Origin: Gentiana macrophylla
Taxonomy: Eukaryota; Streptophyta; Magnoliopsida; Gentianales; Gentianaceae
Assembly (NCBI GenBank): GCA_026214975.1
Contig: CM047806.1
Coordinates: forward strand, 101,634,239-101,698,238
Reading direction: 5' to 3'
DNA: 64,000 nucleotides
The notes below the pieces were generated by a model that was not told the DNA's origin, searched no databases, and saw only the letters and a program-made list of their open reading frames with translations. Made by a program: the position numbers and the translations under genes. The stretch's first letter is position 1, and each line of letters starts with the position of its first letter. Shown here piece after piece: positions 21,920 through 33,879 of the stretch.

Positions 21920-24859
21920 ATCTCCCACTTGCACGAAAGCATGTGATTAATTGTTTTAGAGCACACCCTATTATTTAAAATACAACAAACTACATCTCCT
22001 ACTTGCTCTAAAGCAATGGAGACCCATCCCGTATTCTAGTACCCATTAAGCATATCATAACCATTTCAGATGACAAAATACACTCCGAGTGTGCCGTCGT
22101 AGGATAGGTCAGTGACTCGGGGAGTACCTACATCTAAATGTCATGGGTCTTAATGATTAGTCAGGTTGTCGGCTCGAGACGATCCGTAGAATCGAAATGT
22201 TACCGGTCCATCTAATAATGTGGTACTGAGTAAACATTGAGCCCGAGATCGACTTAACGATCATCCTCAATCTGACTTAAAGTCAAAATCAGTGTATCTC
22301 ACATATCCAAGTTCACACATGAATATGTCCGCATATTGTTCCTCGTTCTCTCAAGATACTAAAGGACATACTAAACTTGCTTTGTTAACCGCCGAATCTA
22401 AGATTCGATCAAAGTTGACGTTCAATAACCTGACCATCTCTTACTAGAAAGAGAATCTATCCCATTTCTCTTGATCCAAAGATTTAGAGAGTCATTCCTG
22501 AGGCATAGGGTAGAACTTCCTCGTTGAATGTTGCATACACAGATGCATCATCTTAACTAATAAGATGGATGGGAAACCAGTGAATGATTCTAATGAATTT
22601 GACCGAGTCAAACTCTTAAGAATGTTGTCCAAATCTCTATTGCAGAGAATTGTGGTATTGTCAGATTCTGACTTCAGATAACACACCCATGTTGATTCCA
22701 ACTGGTGCAGTGTTATCCTTCACAAACACTAATATATGTATGTATATATTCACTACTGTACTAAAATTGATATCCAGTCTACAAAAGACTTATCAATATT
22801 CTGGTCAACTCCACATATTGTAGAAATATATGACTTCTAGTGACCGAGAGGTTTGCTTTTTATCCACAAAGGACTTAAGCCTTGACAGTCATCCTGTCAT
22901 AAGTTCATAAGGCAATACCCTTTTGTTCTGAATGAATCCAGACTCCGTTTGTTTGGCAAGAAAGTCTCAGGGAATCACCCCTTTTTTCTGTTTTTGAACA
23001 AAATCAAGCAATACTAAGTGGTAAGAGAGTTCAAGGTCTGATTAACTCTCTACTTCTTAGGAATTACCCTAGACCACTCAAGCTTTGCTCAAAAGATAAA
23101 CTTTCCTATTCATTCTACTCTTTTCCGTGTAGATCCAATTACTCCCACTTGGTCCCGAGACACTCGGTGGTTCTACAAGAGTATGAACAGAATCGAGTAC
23201 CGAACTCCATTCACAGGGTTATGGCTATTAAACCAACCTCTATTATCGTAATCCTATCTGACTCACAAAAGAGCCATAGGTCATCGATCGATCCTCGGAC
23301 TACAAAGTCTGCGAGAACCCGTAACGGGTAATGGATAAACCATACTCCCACTACATTCGGGTGGATCGAAATTCGATCTAGTTTAGTAGTATTTAGTGTC
23401 ATCACCAACAACCGATGTTGGATGTGGTCCGATTTTAATCGATTAGTAACTACCTTGAGTAAACGTATTTCAAGGTTCAAGGTTTTGTTGTTCATGGACT
23501 CTATCGGGAAGGATGCAACAAAGATAATCGTCCTTCTCGATTTCAAGAATCTTATAACAAACCTTTTTCTCAATGCTACAAGATATATAACGATTGGTCA
23601 TCGACCGAACGTGTTCGCGAAATTTCGGACCTACCTTCAAGCACCGTGTGCTAAATGCTTATATTTATGGAAGTGGGGTGAACCGAATCCACACCTTATC
23701 CGTAAATTCCAAAGCATATTCTAGGTAGACTTCTCGGTCTTACATTTCAATGTAGACCGTTATTTCGCTTCAATATCTTTATTGAGTTAAGCGAAGTATT
23801 GTAGCACATCTAAAACTATGTAAGGCAATTTAACGGTTTCTCACTTAGTGAGAACATGTCACAATGAGGCAGGCTGAGCATCAGTCTCGAGGACTATGAA
23901 TGGCCTATTCCGAGTATAGAATACTCTATCTCTGTTGAAAAACAGAGAAACCTCAAAATATTTTGGATAAACTTTCCGGAGTGTTTGAATAGTTATCAGA
24001 CAAGAAGTCACTACTGGAATCTCCTACTAGCTTGTATCTTTCATCGACCACGAAAGGTCGCCATGAACAAGCTATGTTACTTTTTATAGCCATTATCCTT
24101 TCCCGATTGAAAGGAAACTTAGTCATTGAACCTTTGAGACAATATAACCAGGCATCGGGAGAAAGGAATCACCCTGAGCCAATCTTCAGGTCTTGTCTTT
24201 TAGGGACTATGCACTAACTATGGAATATGAAGAAACGTTTATCTAAATATAGAAACCAATTGCTTTTAATAGTTCTTAAGATGTGTTTTATATACATATT
24301 TCAGCAGTTCTAAGTGGTTTTGACTTTATCAAACAAAAGTCCGAGTCTTGGACTCGTACTACAAATGGTATATTCACTTTCTATACGACAAACAAATTAT
24401 CGAATAGAAGGTAAATCCATTCGTTCCAACGAATCTTAAACAGGAAATAATTTTTCCGCGATATCCAAGGATTGAATCCGAGATTCATTTCCTTATATCA
24501 CTCCCACTATTCTAGCTAAAATTAACTGCCCGTTGTTTACTCCTTTAATCGTTAAATGCACTGCTACCTTGTTCTTCCAAAGAACTTAGCTCGAGAAAAT
24601 CGCCAAGGATTCATAGGTTGGTGATCCAAAATCACCGCCCTTATCCTATGATTTTCGATTAATTAATTTTCGTTCACCTTAAAATTTTCCCGGTTTAGGT
24701 GACTAACACTTTTAGACATATTCTCCCATTCTTGACTTTCCGTGAATGGAAATGATCTTGAACCAACCGGTTCGTTTGAGTAGACACTACTCTTGAACCG
24801 TGGGATGTCTATTTCGAGTGTTACTCGTCGGAACTTCTCGGATTTTCTAATATACCAGA

Positions 24860-25255
24860 AAAAACAATAAATCATAACATTAAAGCTCCCACTAGTTCAT
24901 CGGTTCCAAATACCGTCTAACGAGCAATGCTTTATTGTTTATGATTTTCCGATTTTTTTTTTTCGATTAGAAAAATCTTATAGTTCCAATATTTTCAGAA
25001 AAACAATAAATCATAGAACTCCCACTAGTTCATCGATTTCAAATATCGTCCAACTAGCGACAGTTCATGACTTTCCGGTTTTTCAATTAGAACGGTTACG
25101 TGTGTAGTTAGTTACACTTTTTCTAATGTTCTAGAAAAATAACAAATCATAAAGCTCCCACTAGTTCATCGATTCCAAATATCGTCCAACTTGTAACACT
25201 TCATGATTTTCCGATTTTTCAATTAGAAAATTACTCTTGTAATTACTACAAACTC
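24860..25255. repeat. Three ~130-140-bp tandem repeats inside the nested element
   Basis: Each unit has AACAATAAATCATA, then CTCCCACTAGTTCATCG, then a variable part ending TTCCGATTTTTCAATTAGAA. Unit starts are near 24862, 25000 and 25138. Confidence 0.75.
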
Positions 25256-27351
25256 AAAATTCACTAGATGAATTTCAAAGTCCGAAATCACCTTTGATCA
25301 AACTAAGTTTGTCTTCCGTTTGACACGAATGACCTGTATGTCACTCTGGTTTTTTAAAGGCTTAAGAGAAAATATCTCTTCCGAAAATTAATTGCATTAT
25401 CGATTAACTAGTTCAACGTCCTAGTTACTTTCCACTTTTTAACGAAGTCAATACTAGTCAATTATAAATTTTAAGCAATTTAGTAAGGGATATAATGTCA
25501 GTAAATAAAAGACATATATTAATTCAAGTTAACACTACTATATTTATTTTAGGAATTGTAAACTAAAATTAAGTCTACTCTACCATTCCAAGGTTTTAAC
25601 CTCGCTTCCGATGGTCGCCGTAGTAGGGTAGGTCAAAGAGATGACGGTTAAATCGAGACAATCTCATCAATGAATAACTTGTGAGAATCAAACATCCCAC
25701 GAGAATCGAACATCCCTTTATTCATTGACTACCTTCCTTTTTTAGCCTAGATATTACCAAAAATATCCTTTATGAGTGTGACCTACTATATCGGATCTCT
25801 TAGAGTACGCCCGAGTGTGCCGTCGTAGGATAGTCGGTGACCCGACGAGTACCAAATCCTATCCTTTCGGAGACCAAGCCATGAATGTTGATAGGAGTGA
25901 ACACCATCCGTAGGGGAAGAAATCAAAGCGCCGCAAGGCGCCACCCTTCTCTCACTTACTTGTATCTATAGTAGAGGCCGTGGGGTTGGCTGTCGCATCC
26001 CCGCTCCCCACTCAATATTTTGGAAGTGGTGGTGGGTTAACTAACCACGCTTTTTGATGTTAACATAAAAGCTCATCAAATCAAGGATTCGAATGGTGTC
26101 GGTAACGTAGGCAAGCCTACCCGTCCTATTCGTTGGAACATATGTGACGATCGGACGAAATCGGGTCAAGACAAAACCCGTTGAGATAAGAAGGAATCAC
26201 CCTCCGCTTCTCCGGTGTAGCTTAGTTTTGCCGGACCCCGTGCATACATCACACTAGGAGGGTTAAGTCGGTCGAGCGGCTCATTGACTACCCAACCTAT
26301 AAAGCGAACCGCTTTTATCCAAGATTTATTGTTCTTTTACCATCATTCAATCTCGTAGACACTACTTAATCAAAACGTGATCTCATTTGGGCTTTAAGGC
26401 GGTTCACCGAGAACACACACCGAAAGGCTTAACGATTTCATAACCCGTCCTCGGATCTTTAATTAGTTACTAAATTAATTGATTACCACGTATTAATTAA
26501 ATTTCAACTAATTATGCGAGTTTGTATACATGCATATTTTAATTACCAAAATTAAAATTCTACATGTATGCATGGAGTGGATTTATGATATGATGCATGT
26601 CATGGCAATTCGATTTTATGTCTATTTTATGATCAAACACATAAAAATAAATTGTGGAAAATTTAAACACCGAGATGGATTGTTTGTACTTCGTATCTCT
26701 AATCTATCCTAGGAAAACAAAGATAAATTACATAATCTCTGTCTTGAGTCTTGATCTTCAAATCTTGAACTCGAACCGCCGGATCACGAAACACGAACAC
26801 CGAGGAGAGGAGGCCGTAATATACCAATATATTAAAATATATTTATATTACAAACTTGTTTTATAATATTTTTTTTTTATTTTTATTGGGTCAAACCTTG
26901 CGGCCAAACCTAATACATTAGGTTACAAGAAAAAAATATTTGCTGCCGCCAGAAAATTGCCGACGGGAAAAAAAAAAAAATTTAATTAAACAATTCGGCC
27001 TCCTCCCATTTTTACCTTCTTGATGATCTTCAACACATCATTTTCGTAGTCTCGAACCCGGAACAAAAAATTAAAAAAAATACAAAAGGTACTACTTTTT
27101 ACAATTTTTTGCATGACATAAAATAAATTACACATCCTATGCTCAATTGATACTAATCAAAAGAGCTACAAAATAGATCTACCGGGTAAACAGTACCAAT
27201 CCCAATCCATCTCTTCAACCAAGACATTCATAACATAAAAAAAAAAAAAAAAAATTTCGGCCCCTTATAAAAAAAATTTGGGACAAATAAAATCTACATG
27301 TTTTACCACTCCTAGATCTAATATTTTATACGTATAAATATAGATCACCAT

Positions 27352-27364
27352 GGCTCTGATACCA
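27352..27364 (-). promoter_or_regulatory. Primer-binding site of the nested element
   Basis: The - strand reads TGGTATCAGAGCC one base inside the right LTR. It matches the initiator tRNA-Met complement and fixes the element's orientation as minus. Confidence 0.85.
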
Positions 27365-27365
27365 C

Positions 27366-29204
27366 TGTTAGTAATACCATCCGCAGCGGAAACGATTTAA
27401 GGATCTAGATCTATAAATTACACGTAATAAAATAACTAGATCTACTCCATAAGGGGGTTGTAGATCATACCTCTTGGATCTCAAAATCCAAGTTGAAGAA
27501 CCTCAATAGAAAGAACGAACAAGGTGTGAAGAGCACCACGATCTTCCGTACGTGTGATCCAAGCAACTCCCGGTGGAAGGAAATCCTCGTCTCGAATCCT
27601 TCCGATATGCTACCCGGAAAAATCTCCAAAATCTTCCCCTAAATCTCCCCTTAGCCGAAAATCCCTTTCTCCTCTCCAAGAGGTGAATTTCGAATTTTAT
27701 TGTTGTGTCTAAGGCTTGGGAGAACTCTCTTTATATAGGAGAGTAAAACTTAGCCTCCAAGGATTTTATTTTGCAATTAAAATAAATCCAATAAATAAAA
27801 ATAATCCCATAATATTCTAGAACAAATCTAGAATAATATTTATCTTTATTTCTTTCCATAAATATTTATCCAATAAATATTTTATGCACATGTCTTATTA
27901 ATACACAAGAAAACAATTTCTTGTTCCATAAAAAATAGCATGGGGCGAAAAAACAATTATTGACCTAGTCAATATTAATTTTTTTTGCTATTACACAACA
28001 ATTGGGCCAAGATTATGGAAAATGTCTTTTCCACATATTTAATTATTTAGCCCAACTAATTTAATAGTCCACTAAACAATTAATTCACATATCGTTTTAA
28101 TAAAGTCCAACAAGAACTAAATTAATATTATTAGGATTCGACGTCCGAGAATAGCTATGCTATATTAGGAGGCACGTCGGGGACCATGGACTAATAATCA
28201 GCGGCTCCGATAAATCAAATAAATAATTATCTTACGAATGTAATAATTATATTCGATAAATCAATCACAGAATATGCCACCATAATCCCGTGATCGCACT
28301 CCTCCGATTATGAGATTATATTTATCTCCTCACGAGAATAATAATAAGCGTCCCATTGATATAATCATTACATATGGATTAATCCTCCATGATTTGTTCA
28401 TTCTAAATCGGGAAGTTACCGTTAACCCTTTTCGTAACCTCTTATCCTTATTTACCATTAACCCCTAGTGATCAATTAATTCATACAACTCACCGGTAGC
28501 TAATCGAGTGTAATATGAACTCCATGGATCGATCGGTTTCTAGGATTAACAAACAAGGGAATCGTCATCTACTTCCATAAATGGAAGGAATGGATTCCGT
28601 ATCTCGTGATAACACGGACTACTCACTCAATCCATTACAATGCAAAGATAGGGTAATTCGGACCACGGACTCGGTGTAATCCTTAACCGTCAAGTCAAAC
28701 TTCATACCGATTCAAGCGGTTGGATCGTGATCACCTCGAGATTAAGATATATCCATAAATATGATCATCCATTGATTCGATAAGAATTCTCGATTCACGG
28801 AATTATATCGTGAACTCTAATCAAATCGGTCCAAATACTATATGATATATCTATCATATATAAATGCCCATTAGTTCTCTCTTAACCGAAAGTCCGGATA
28901 AGACAATCACACCTATTGTGTTATGGGCGCATTAATAGCACGTTAAAGGAGACCCGATACTCTCGATTAACTTCACTACGGGCTAATTGTATTTTAAGTA
29001 CATCTTCACTAACTCAATCCTCCCGTGTATATCCCATACACCGAAAGTTAAGTGATTACATAAACGATATACTTAGGGTTTTACAGTAGTGTAAATACTA
29101 TTGTCACATCGGTGATTATGAGAATAATAAATATGAATAATAATATCATTTCATTTATTAAATAAAATAATTACAAAATTGTCTTTCGGGCATCACACCT
29201 AACA
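27366..29204 (-). repeat. Right LTR (5' LTR in element sense) of the nested element
   Basis: 1839 bases from TGTTAGTAATACC to CATCACACCTAACA, then the GTAGA duplication. Its first 166 bases match 19910-20075 closely. Confidence 0.85.
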
Positions 29205-29209
29205 GTAGA

Positions 29210-30123
29210 ATCATTAGATCTATTAAGCAATCCCAAACCTTCATCTGGTATAAAAATGGGATTACCTAATGGAAATAATGTCTCTGTCACACAAGACAAG
29301 TAAGGGTCAACACTCAACTGGTCCTACATGATGTGTTTTGCATTCCTGGTTTTTTGTATAACCTTTTTTCTTTACCATCTTTTATTAATCACACAAAAGG
29401 TGCAGCTGTTTTTCTACTAACAAGTGTGTTTTGCAGGACAAGAACAAGAAAGTGATTGGTTCAGCTGAGTTACACAAAGGACTCTATGTCATGGATCAAC
29501 CAATAAGACTTTCTATTGCCAATGTTGTACAAAATAACACCTTATCTAATAGATTAGATGATGCTCTTTTAAGGTATTATAGACTAGGACACTTGCCAGA
29601 TAAGAGACTGTAAGTCATTAGTTCACAGTCTGCTGATGTCAAATTTTATGATCATGACCTTTGTTATATTTGTCCCATGGCAAAATTAAAGAAAAAACCT
29701 TTTCCATTAAGTACAACCGCTATTAATTCTGTTTTTGATCTTGTTCATATGGACATTTAGGGTCCTTTAAGACAGTATACTGTGAATGGACAACAATATT
29801 TTCTTACTGTTGTAGATGATTTTTCTAGATTTACTTGGGTTTTTCTTATGAGGCACAAATCTGAAGCCTCTGACCTCGTTAAATATTTTGTTAAATTTGT
29901 TTCTACCCAGTTTCACAAGATTATTAAAGTAATTAGATCTGACAATGGTGTAGAATTTCAACTCATTGACTTTTATGCTCAGCAGGGTATCATACATCAT
30001 ATATCTTGTGTAAGTACACCTGAGCAAAATGGTATTGTTGAAAGACATCAGCATCTACTGAATGTGGCAAGAGGTTTGAGGTTCCAGAGTAGTCTACCCA
30101 TTGAATATAGGATTAGTTGTAGC
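29210..30123 (+). pseudogene. Copia protease end and integrase (decayed)
   Basis: The protease continues as LPNGNNVSVTQ. After frame changes comes a GAG-pre-integrase block (LHKGLYVMD, LLRYYRLGHLPDKRL). The integrase core follows at 29728-30090: HMDI with a stop before GPL, DDFSRFTWVF, RSDNGVEF and NGIVERHQHLLN supply the D, D and E positions. A degenerate CYICPMAK replaces the CX2C half of the zinc finger. The C-terminal half of integrase is deleted; the frame joins RT linker sequence near 30100. Confidence 0.8.
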
Positions 30124-30953
30124 TGAGGCATCTAATGAAGGGCATGCACCCATAAATCAGGCACCTGAACCTACACAACTAAGAAGATCAACCAGAAAGA
30201 GAAAATCACCAACCTTTTATCAAGGGGGTGCTCATAATGTTCAGCAGACCCCACACCTGCTGAGTGCAGTCAAGAGTCTAGACAACCTATCAGCAGACTG
30301 TGCCAGATTCATCAATACTATTGATGTTGTTAAAGAGCGTAAGACCTACAATCAAGCCATCAAGCATGATGAATGGAAGGAAGAAATGAACAAAGAAATT
30401 GAAGCTTTACAAAAGACTCACACATGGGAAATAGTTGATCTGCCCCCAGGCAAGAAACCAATAGGGTGCAAATGGGTGTACAGAATCAAACACAATCCTG
30501 ATGGATCATTAGAGATATACAAAGCTAGACTAGTAGCAAAAGGCTACGCTCAGACATATATGATTATCAAGAAACTTTTTCCCCTGTTGTCAAGATCACC
30601 ACAGTCAGAACCTTACTTGTAGTAGCAGCAGCCAATATTGGCATCTACATCAAATGGATATCAACACTGCCTTTCTACTTGGAGATCTACAGGAAGAAGT
30701 CTATATGCAGTTACCCCCAGGTTGTGCAGCACTAAACCAAACCAAGTTTACAAACTTACCAAATCATTGTATGACCTCAAACAAGCCATCAGACAATGGA
30801 ATTACAAGTTTACTGAAATCCTTGGAGGCTCAAGGATTCATTCAATCCAAAAATGACCACGGTTTATTCACAAAAGGGAATGCTGAGTGCAAGTTGAAGA
30901 CCAATCCTGGTCAAGGAATCTTTTTTCCCAGCATACAACACTCTTGCACTTAA
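30101..30953 (+). pseudogene. Copia reverse transcriptase, internally deleted
   Basis: PTQLRRSTRKRKSPTFYQG is followed by the RT start (KEEMNKEIEALQKTHTWEIV, GCKWVYRIKHNPDGSLE, RLVAKGYAQ). A frame change leads to ETFSPVVKITTVRTLL, then NTAFLLGDLQEEVYMQLPPG and LTKSLYDLKQAIRQW in two overlapping frames. The palm segment with the catalytic YVDD is missing between ~30890 and ~30950, so the enzyme is dead. Confidence 0.82.
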
Positions 30954-31383
30954 GGGTTTTACAGATAGTGATTAGGCTGGTTGTCCTGAAACAAGAAGAT
31001 CAGTATCAGGTTATATGATGTTCTTAGGAGATGCTCCAATCTCGTGGAAGGCAAATAAACAAACAACAATTGCTAGAAGCTCATCAGAGTCTGAGTACAG
31101 GGCCATGGCAAATGCAGTTTGTGAAATCCAGTGGCTGATTTACATGCTACAGGATTTACAAGTTCCAGTTCAGTTGCCTGATGTGTTATTTTGTGACAAT
31201 GCCAGTGCAATGCACATTGCTCATAATCCTGTCTTTCATGAAAGAACAAAATATATTGAAATTGACTGTCATGTTGTAAGAGACAAAGTCAAATCAGGAC
31301 TTGTCAAACTTCTTCTAGTCAATACAAAAGAACAAGTAGTTGACATCCTCACCAAGGCCTTAGATGCACCTATTTTATCTTAA
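30954..31383 (+). pseudogene. Copia RNase H
   Basis: FTDSD is followed by a stop where W is expected, then [46 protein letters not shown] and LTKAL. The catalytic D, E and D positions are visible. It ends at 31381 before the polypurine tract. Confidence 0.82.
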
Positions 31384-31474
31384 CTACTAGACAAATTGGA
31401 AGTTTCAAAGATCAGCCAGAATTCAAGTGGCTGAAGGGAATGCTGAGTGCAAGTTGTTCATGTACCACTCTCAG

Positions 31475-31484
31475 CTTAAGGGGG
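31475..31484 (+). promoter_or_regulatory. Copia polypurine tract
   Basis: CTTAAGGGGG directly precedes the 3' LTR start TGTTACAG and primes plus-strand synthesis in this family. Confidence 0.7.
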
Positions 31485-31779
31485 TGTTACAGTATATAGG
31501 CTGATGGGAATGCTGAGTGCAGAATATGAAGACCTCAACAGCCTGCTGACAGAAAGTCCCAACAGCCTGCTGATTAGTTTAGTACGATGTAAAGTAGAAA
31601 ACAGTTATTCAGTTATAGTCTGTTGTAACCATTTGTAACTTACTTCTAACTGATTCATGATATGTATGAAGCTATAAATACCCCATGATCAGCTGCATTG
31701 TAACTTAAGTTGTAACTTTTACTTGATGAATAACAATTCCGCATTTTGTTTTGTGTTTGTAATTCTACAAACTTCATCA
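31485..31779 (+). repeat. Copia 3' LTR (295 bp)
   Basis: Same length and ends as the 5' LTR, with about a dozen substitutions and small changes. It contains the CTATAAATACC box near 31673. Confidence 0.85.
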
Positions 31780-31899
31780 ATACGAGTTCTTGGTAACCAG
31801 AGTATGTAGCTCGGATGTTCAGGTGAAGGTAGATCCAGAAGAACAAGGGCCAGACGAAAGACCCGCTAAGCGTTCAAGGATATCGAAAAAGAAGAAGTG
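31780..31899 (+). pseudogene. 3' end of an unidentified host ORF disrupted by the copia insertion
   Basis: From the target-site duplication onward a frame reads EFLVTRVCSSDVQVKVD, continues through an acidic stretch and ends with the basic RPAKRSRISKKKK and a stop at 31897. Before the element, 18190-18228 reads KNKKDMLKVIGMAY in the matching frame. The basic tail looks like a nuclear localisation signal. I do not recognise the protein. Confidence 0.35.
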
Positions 31900-31975
31900 A
31901 TTATACCAAATTTTCATTACTTCTACTCCGTTAACATTAAAACTTGTTACTTTTATGAAACAGTTGAACTATTAC

Positions 31976-32058
31976 TTTCTGTTTGGATCATGTTTCAGTT
32001 TGATATCTGTTTGGATCATGTTTCGGTTTGATTTCTGTTTGGATCATGTTTCGGGTTG
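31976..32058. repeat. ~34-bp tandem repeat
   Basis: Three units of TCTGTTTGGATCATGTTTC followed by a GTTTGAT-like spacer; looser copies continue to ~32120. Confidence 0.7.
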
Positions 32059-32294
32059 ATTTGGTTTTGTTCGGTATGAATCATGTTTGTCTTTATGGAT
32101 AATGAATGGATTCGTATGTATCATTCGTATGGATCATGTTCAATTCTTTATATATGTGTTTGGATTCGTTGAATTTGTTGTTTGGTTTGTGTTTGTATGA
32201 AAGTTGATGTTATTGGGTTGATAAGCATAAAGTCCACATGAGTTTGGCCACGGATTGACCAAAAGCTAGAGAAAATGATGCTGGTCTAGAAATA

Positions 32295-32960
32295 GGATGT
32301 CGGTTATGGTGACATTTTGAGCTCCATAAGGTTTTGGACAAGTGATTAACATCAGTCACATTAAAGTTAAAATAGGCATCTAACATGAAACTTGGTGACG
32401 TTTTGAGCTCCAAAAGGTTTTGGACAAGAGGGACTTAAAACGTCAGTTACATTAACGTTAAAATGGGCAACTAATGTCGCACGTGGTGACATTTTGAGCT
32501 CCAGAAGGTTTTAGACCTCTGTTTCTCAAAACGTCAGCCATATTAACATTAAAATGGGCAACTAACGTCACACTCGGTGACGTTTTGAGTTCCAGAAGTT
32601 TTTAGACCTCTGTTTCTCAAAAAGTCAGCTAAGATGATGTTAATAAAGACAACTAACGTCACACTTGGTGACATTTTGAGTCCCAGAAGGTTTTGGACCT
32701 CTGTTTCTCAAAACGTCAGATAAAATGACGTTAATAAAGACACCGAATGTCACACTTGGTGACATATACAAATCTAGAAGGTTTTAGACCTCTGTTTCTC
32801 AAAACATCGGCTAAAATGGTTATTAAAGACAACAAAAGTCAGACTTGGTGACGTTTCGAGTTCAAGAAGGTTTTAGAACATTGTTTCTCAAAACGTCACC
32901 ACCTTTGATGTTAATATGTAAAACAAACGTCAATTGTGCTGACGTTTTAAGTTCCAGAAA
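32295..32960. repeat. ~90-bp minisatellite with GACGTT/AACGTC cores
   Basis: Eight diverged units, each with GTGACGTTTTGAGCTCCAGA, then AGGTTTTAGACC, CTGTTTCTCAAAACGTCAG and ATTAAAATGGGCAAC. GACGTT and AACGTC alternate, so each unit carries short inverted pairs. A similar motif cluster lies at 37860-38070 beyond the MULE coding region. Confidence 0.75.
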
Positions 32961-33042
32961 GGAAAAAACTTTTATTTGGATTGTCATGTTCAACTTATCA
33001 ACAAAAACAATGGGTAAACCAAAAAATTCACAACTTTACTAG

Positions 33043-33464
33043 TCCAAAAGACTTTTTTTATCTGTTCACAATGCTAGAGAACGTTACAAAAGATTGCAGG
33101 CAATCTAAACCATTTTTTCCGATTTACAACTAGGCAAATCTAAACCATTTTTTCGGAATAAAGGTAAATTTTATCCGCTTTACAAAAATAAAAATAGGCA
33201 AATTTCAGACTTTTAGTCTAAAATACGGGGTGGTCAATCGTTGTCTCATCCGGCTCCATATCCACCCATAGCCCGATCCTATGTAGCAATTTGTCGTGCC
33301 ATTGAATTGCACCCGATGAACGAACTTAATGCCAAACCTTCGGGACCTTAGGAACATGACAATTGTCTTTCATTTCCGTTTGAATAAAATGGTTATCGTT
33401 GCAGTTAATATGCCATATATGCTTAGGAAGCCAAACTTAAGGTTTTTTGAATGTTGCAAGGAAC
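33043..33464 (-). other. Stretch with a possible decayed coding remnant
   Basis: On the - strand about 33230-33420 reads HIWHINCNDNHFIQTE and, after a stop, GAIQWHDKLLHRIGLWVD. This could be an old exon, but I cannot name it. The rest is AT-rich with no feature. Confidence 0.2.
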
Positions 33465-33629
33465 CAGAGGCGGATGTATGTGTTTCACAATGGGGTCCGT
33501 GAACCCCGCTAAAAATAATAAAAACTCTACATTTTACCTATAGGAAAATATTTCGGACCCCGTGAAAAAAAATTTACTTAGAAAAATAATTACGGACCCC
33601 GCTAAACAAAATTTCTAGATCCTCCACTG
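33465..33629. mobile_element. hAT-type MITE (165 bp)
   Basis: Ends CAGAGGCGGATGTA and, on the other strand, CAGTGGAGGATCTAG form terminal inverted repeats. Flanks CAAGGAAC (33457-33464) and GAAGGAAC (33630-33637) are an 8-bp target-site duplication with one change. CAGNGG-type ends and 8-bp duplications are the hAT signature. No transposase inside. Confidence 0.75.
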
Positions 33630-33879
33630 GAAGGAACGTTTGATTTCCATGCGTTTTAGACAAAATGGAAAATACGCAACCATACACATTGCAAACAACC
33701 CAACCTAAAAAGCTTTGAAAGTACTTGTCTTCTCCACACAACCCATCTTCATGATCAAGCGCTATTTAACATTTGTCATACACGTATGCTTGTTGAGCAA
33801 ACAAACACGTGCAGATCGTCTTGTTCACCAACATTTCATGTTTCATCTCTTTTCTCACCATTTTCTGATCGTGTGTAAG

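Larger units (their letters stand above)
21920..27365 (-). repeat. Non-coding internal region with repeated PPT-like motifs
   Basis: CTCCCACT (AGTGGGAG on the element strand) occurs next to the LTR and again at about 23140, 23343, 24501, 24885, 25019 and 25155. The block GTGTGCCGTCGTAGGATAG occurs at about 22089 and 25815. Three ~130-bp tandem units span about 24860-25255. Poly-A/poly-T runs and C-rich blocks (25930-26020) are also present. I see no protein-coding motif on either strand. Confidence 0.6.
19910..29204 (-). mobile_element. Nested 9.3-kb non-coding LTR element (LARD-like)
   Basis: It is bounded by TGTTAG...CTAACA and by a perfect GTAGA target-site duplication (19905-19909, 29205-29209). 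Read on the - strand: LTR (29204-27366), PBS TGGTATCAGAGCC (27364-27352), a 5.4-kb internal region (27365-21920), polypurine tract AAGTGGGAGAT, then LTR (21919-20076). The internal region has only short random frames and no gag or pol motif, as in large retrotransposon derivatives. The outermost 166 bases (19910-20075) are an extra copy of the LTR edge, explained under findings. It must move with enzymes from a partner element. Confidence 0.85.
18229..31779 (+). mobile_element. Decayed Ty1/copia element, split by a nested LTR element
   Basis: Two 295-bp LTRs (18229-18523 and 31485-31779) run from TGTTACAG to TTCATCA. The flanks are ATACA at 18224-18228 and ATACG at 31780-31784, a 5-bp target-site duplication with one change. 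PBS, gag, protease, integrase, RT and RNase H appear in copia order. The element is interrupted at 19910-29204 by another LTR element. Removing it leaves ~4.3 kb with stops and frameshifts, and most of the RT palm (including YVDD) is deleted. Confidence 0.88.

Noticed and set aside
23211..23724. Overlapping ~100-codon frames in the nested element
   Set aside because: No domain, on both strands, in an element that is otherwise non-coding.
32295..32960. CRISPR-like array
   Set aside because: The ~90-bp units are degenerate and contiguous, with no unique spacers; it is a plant minisatellite.
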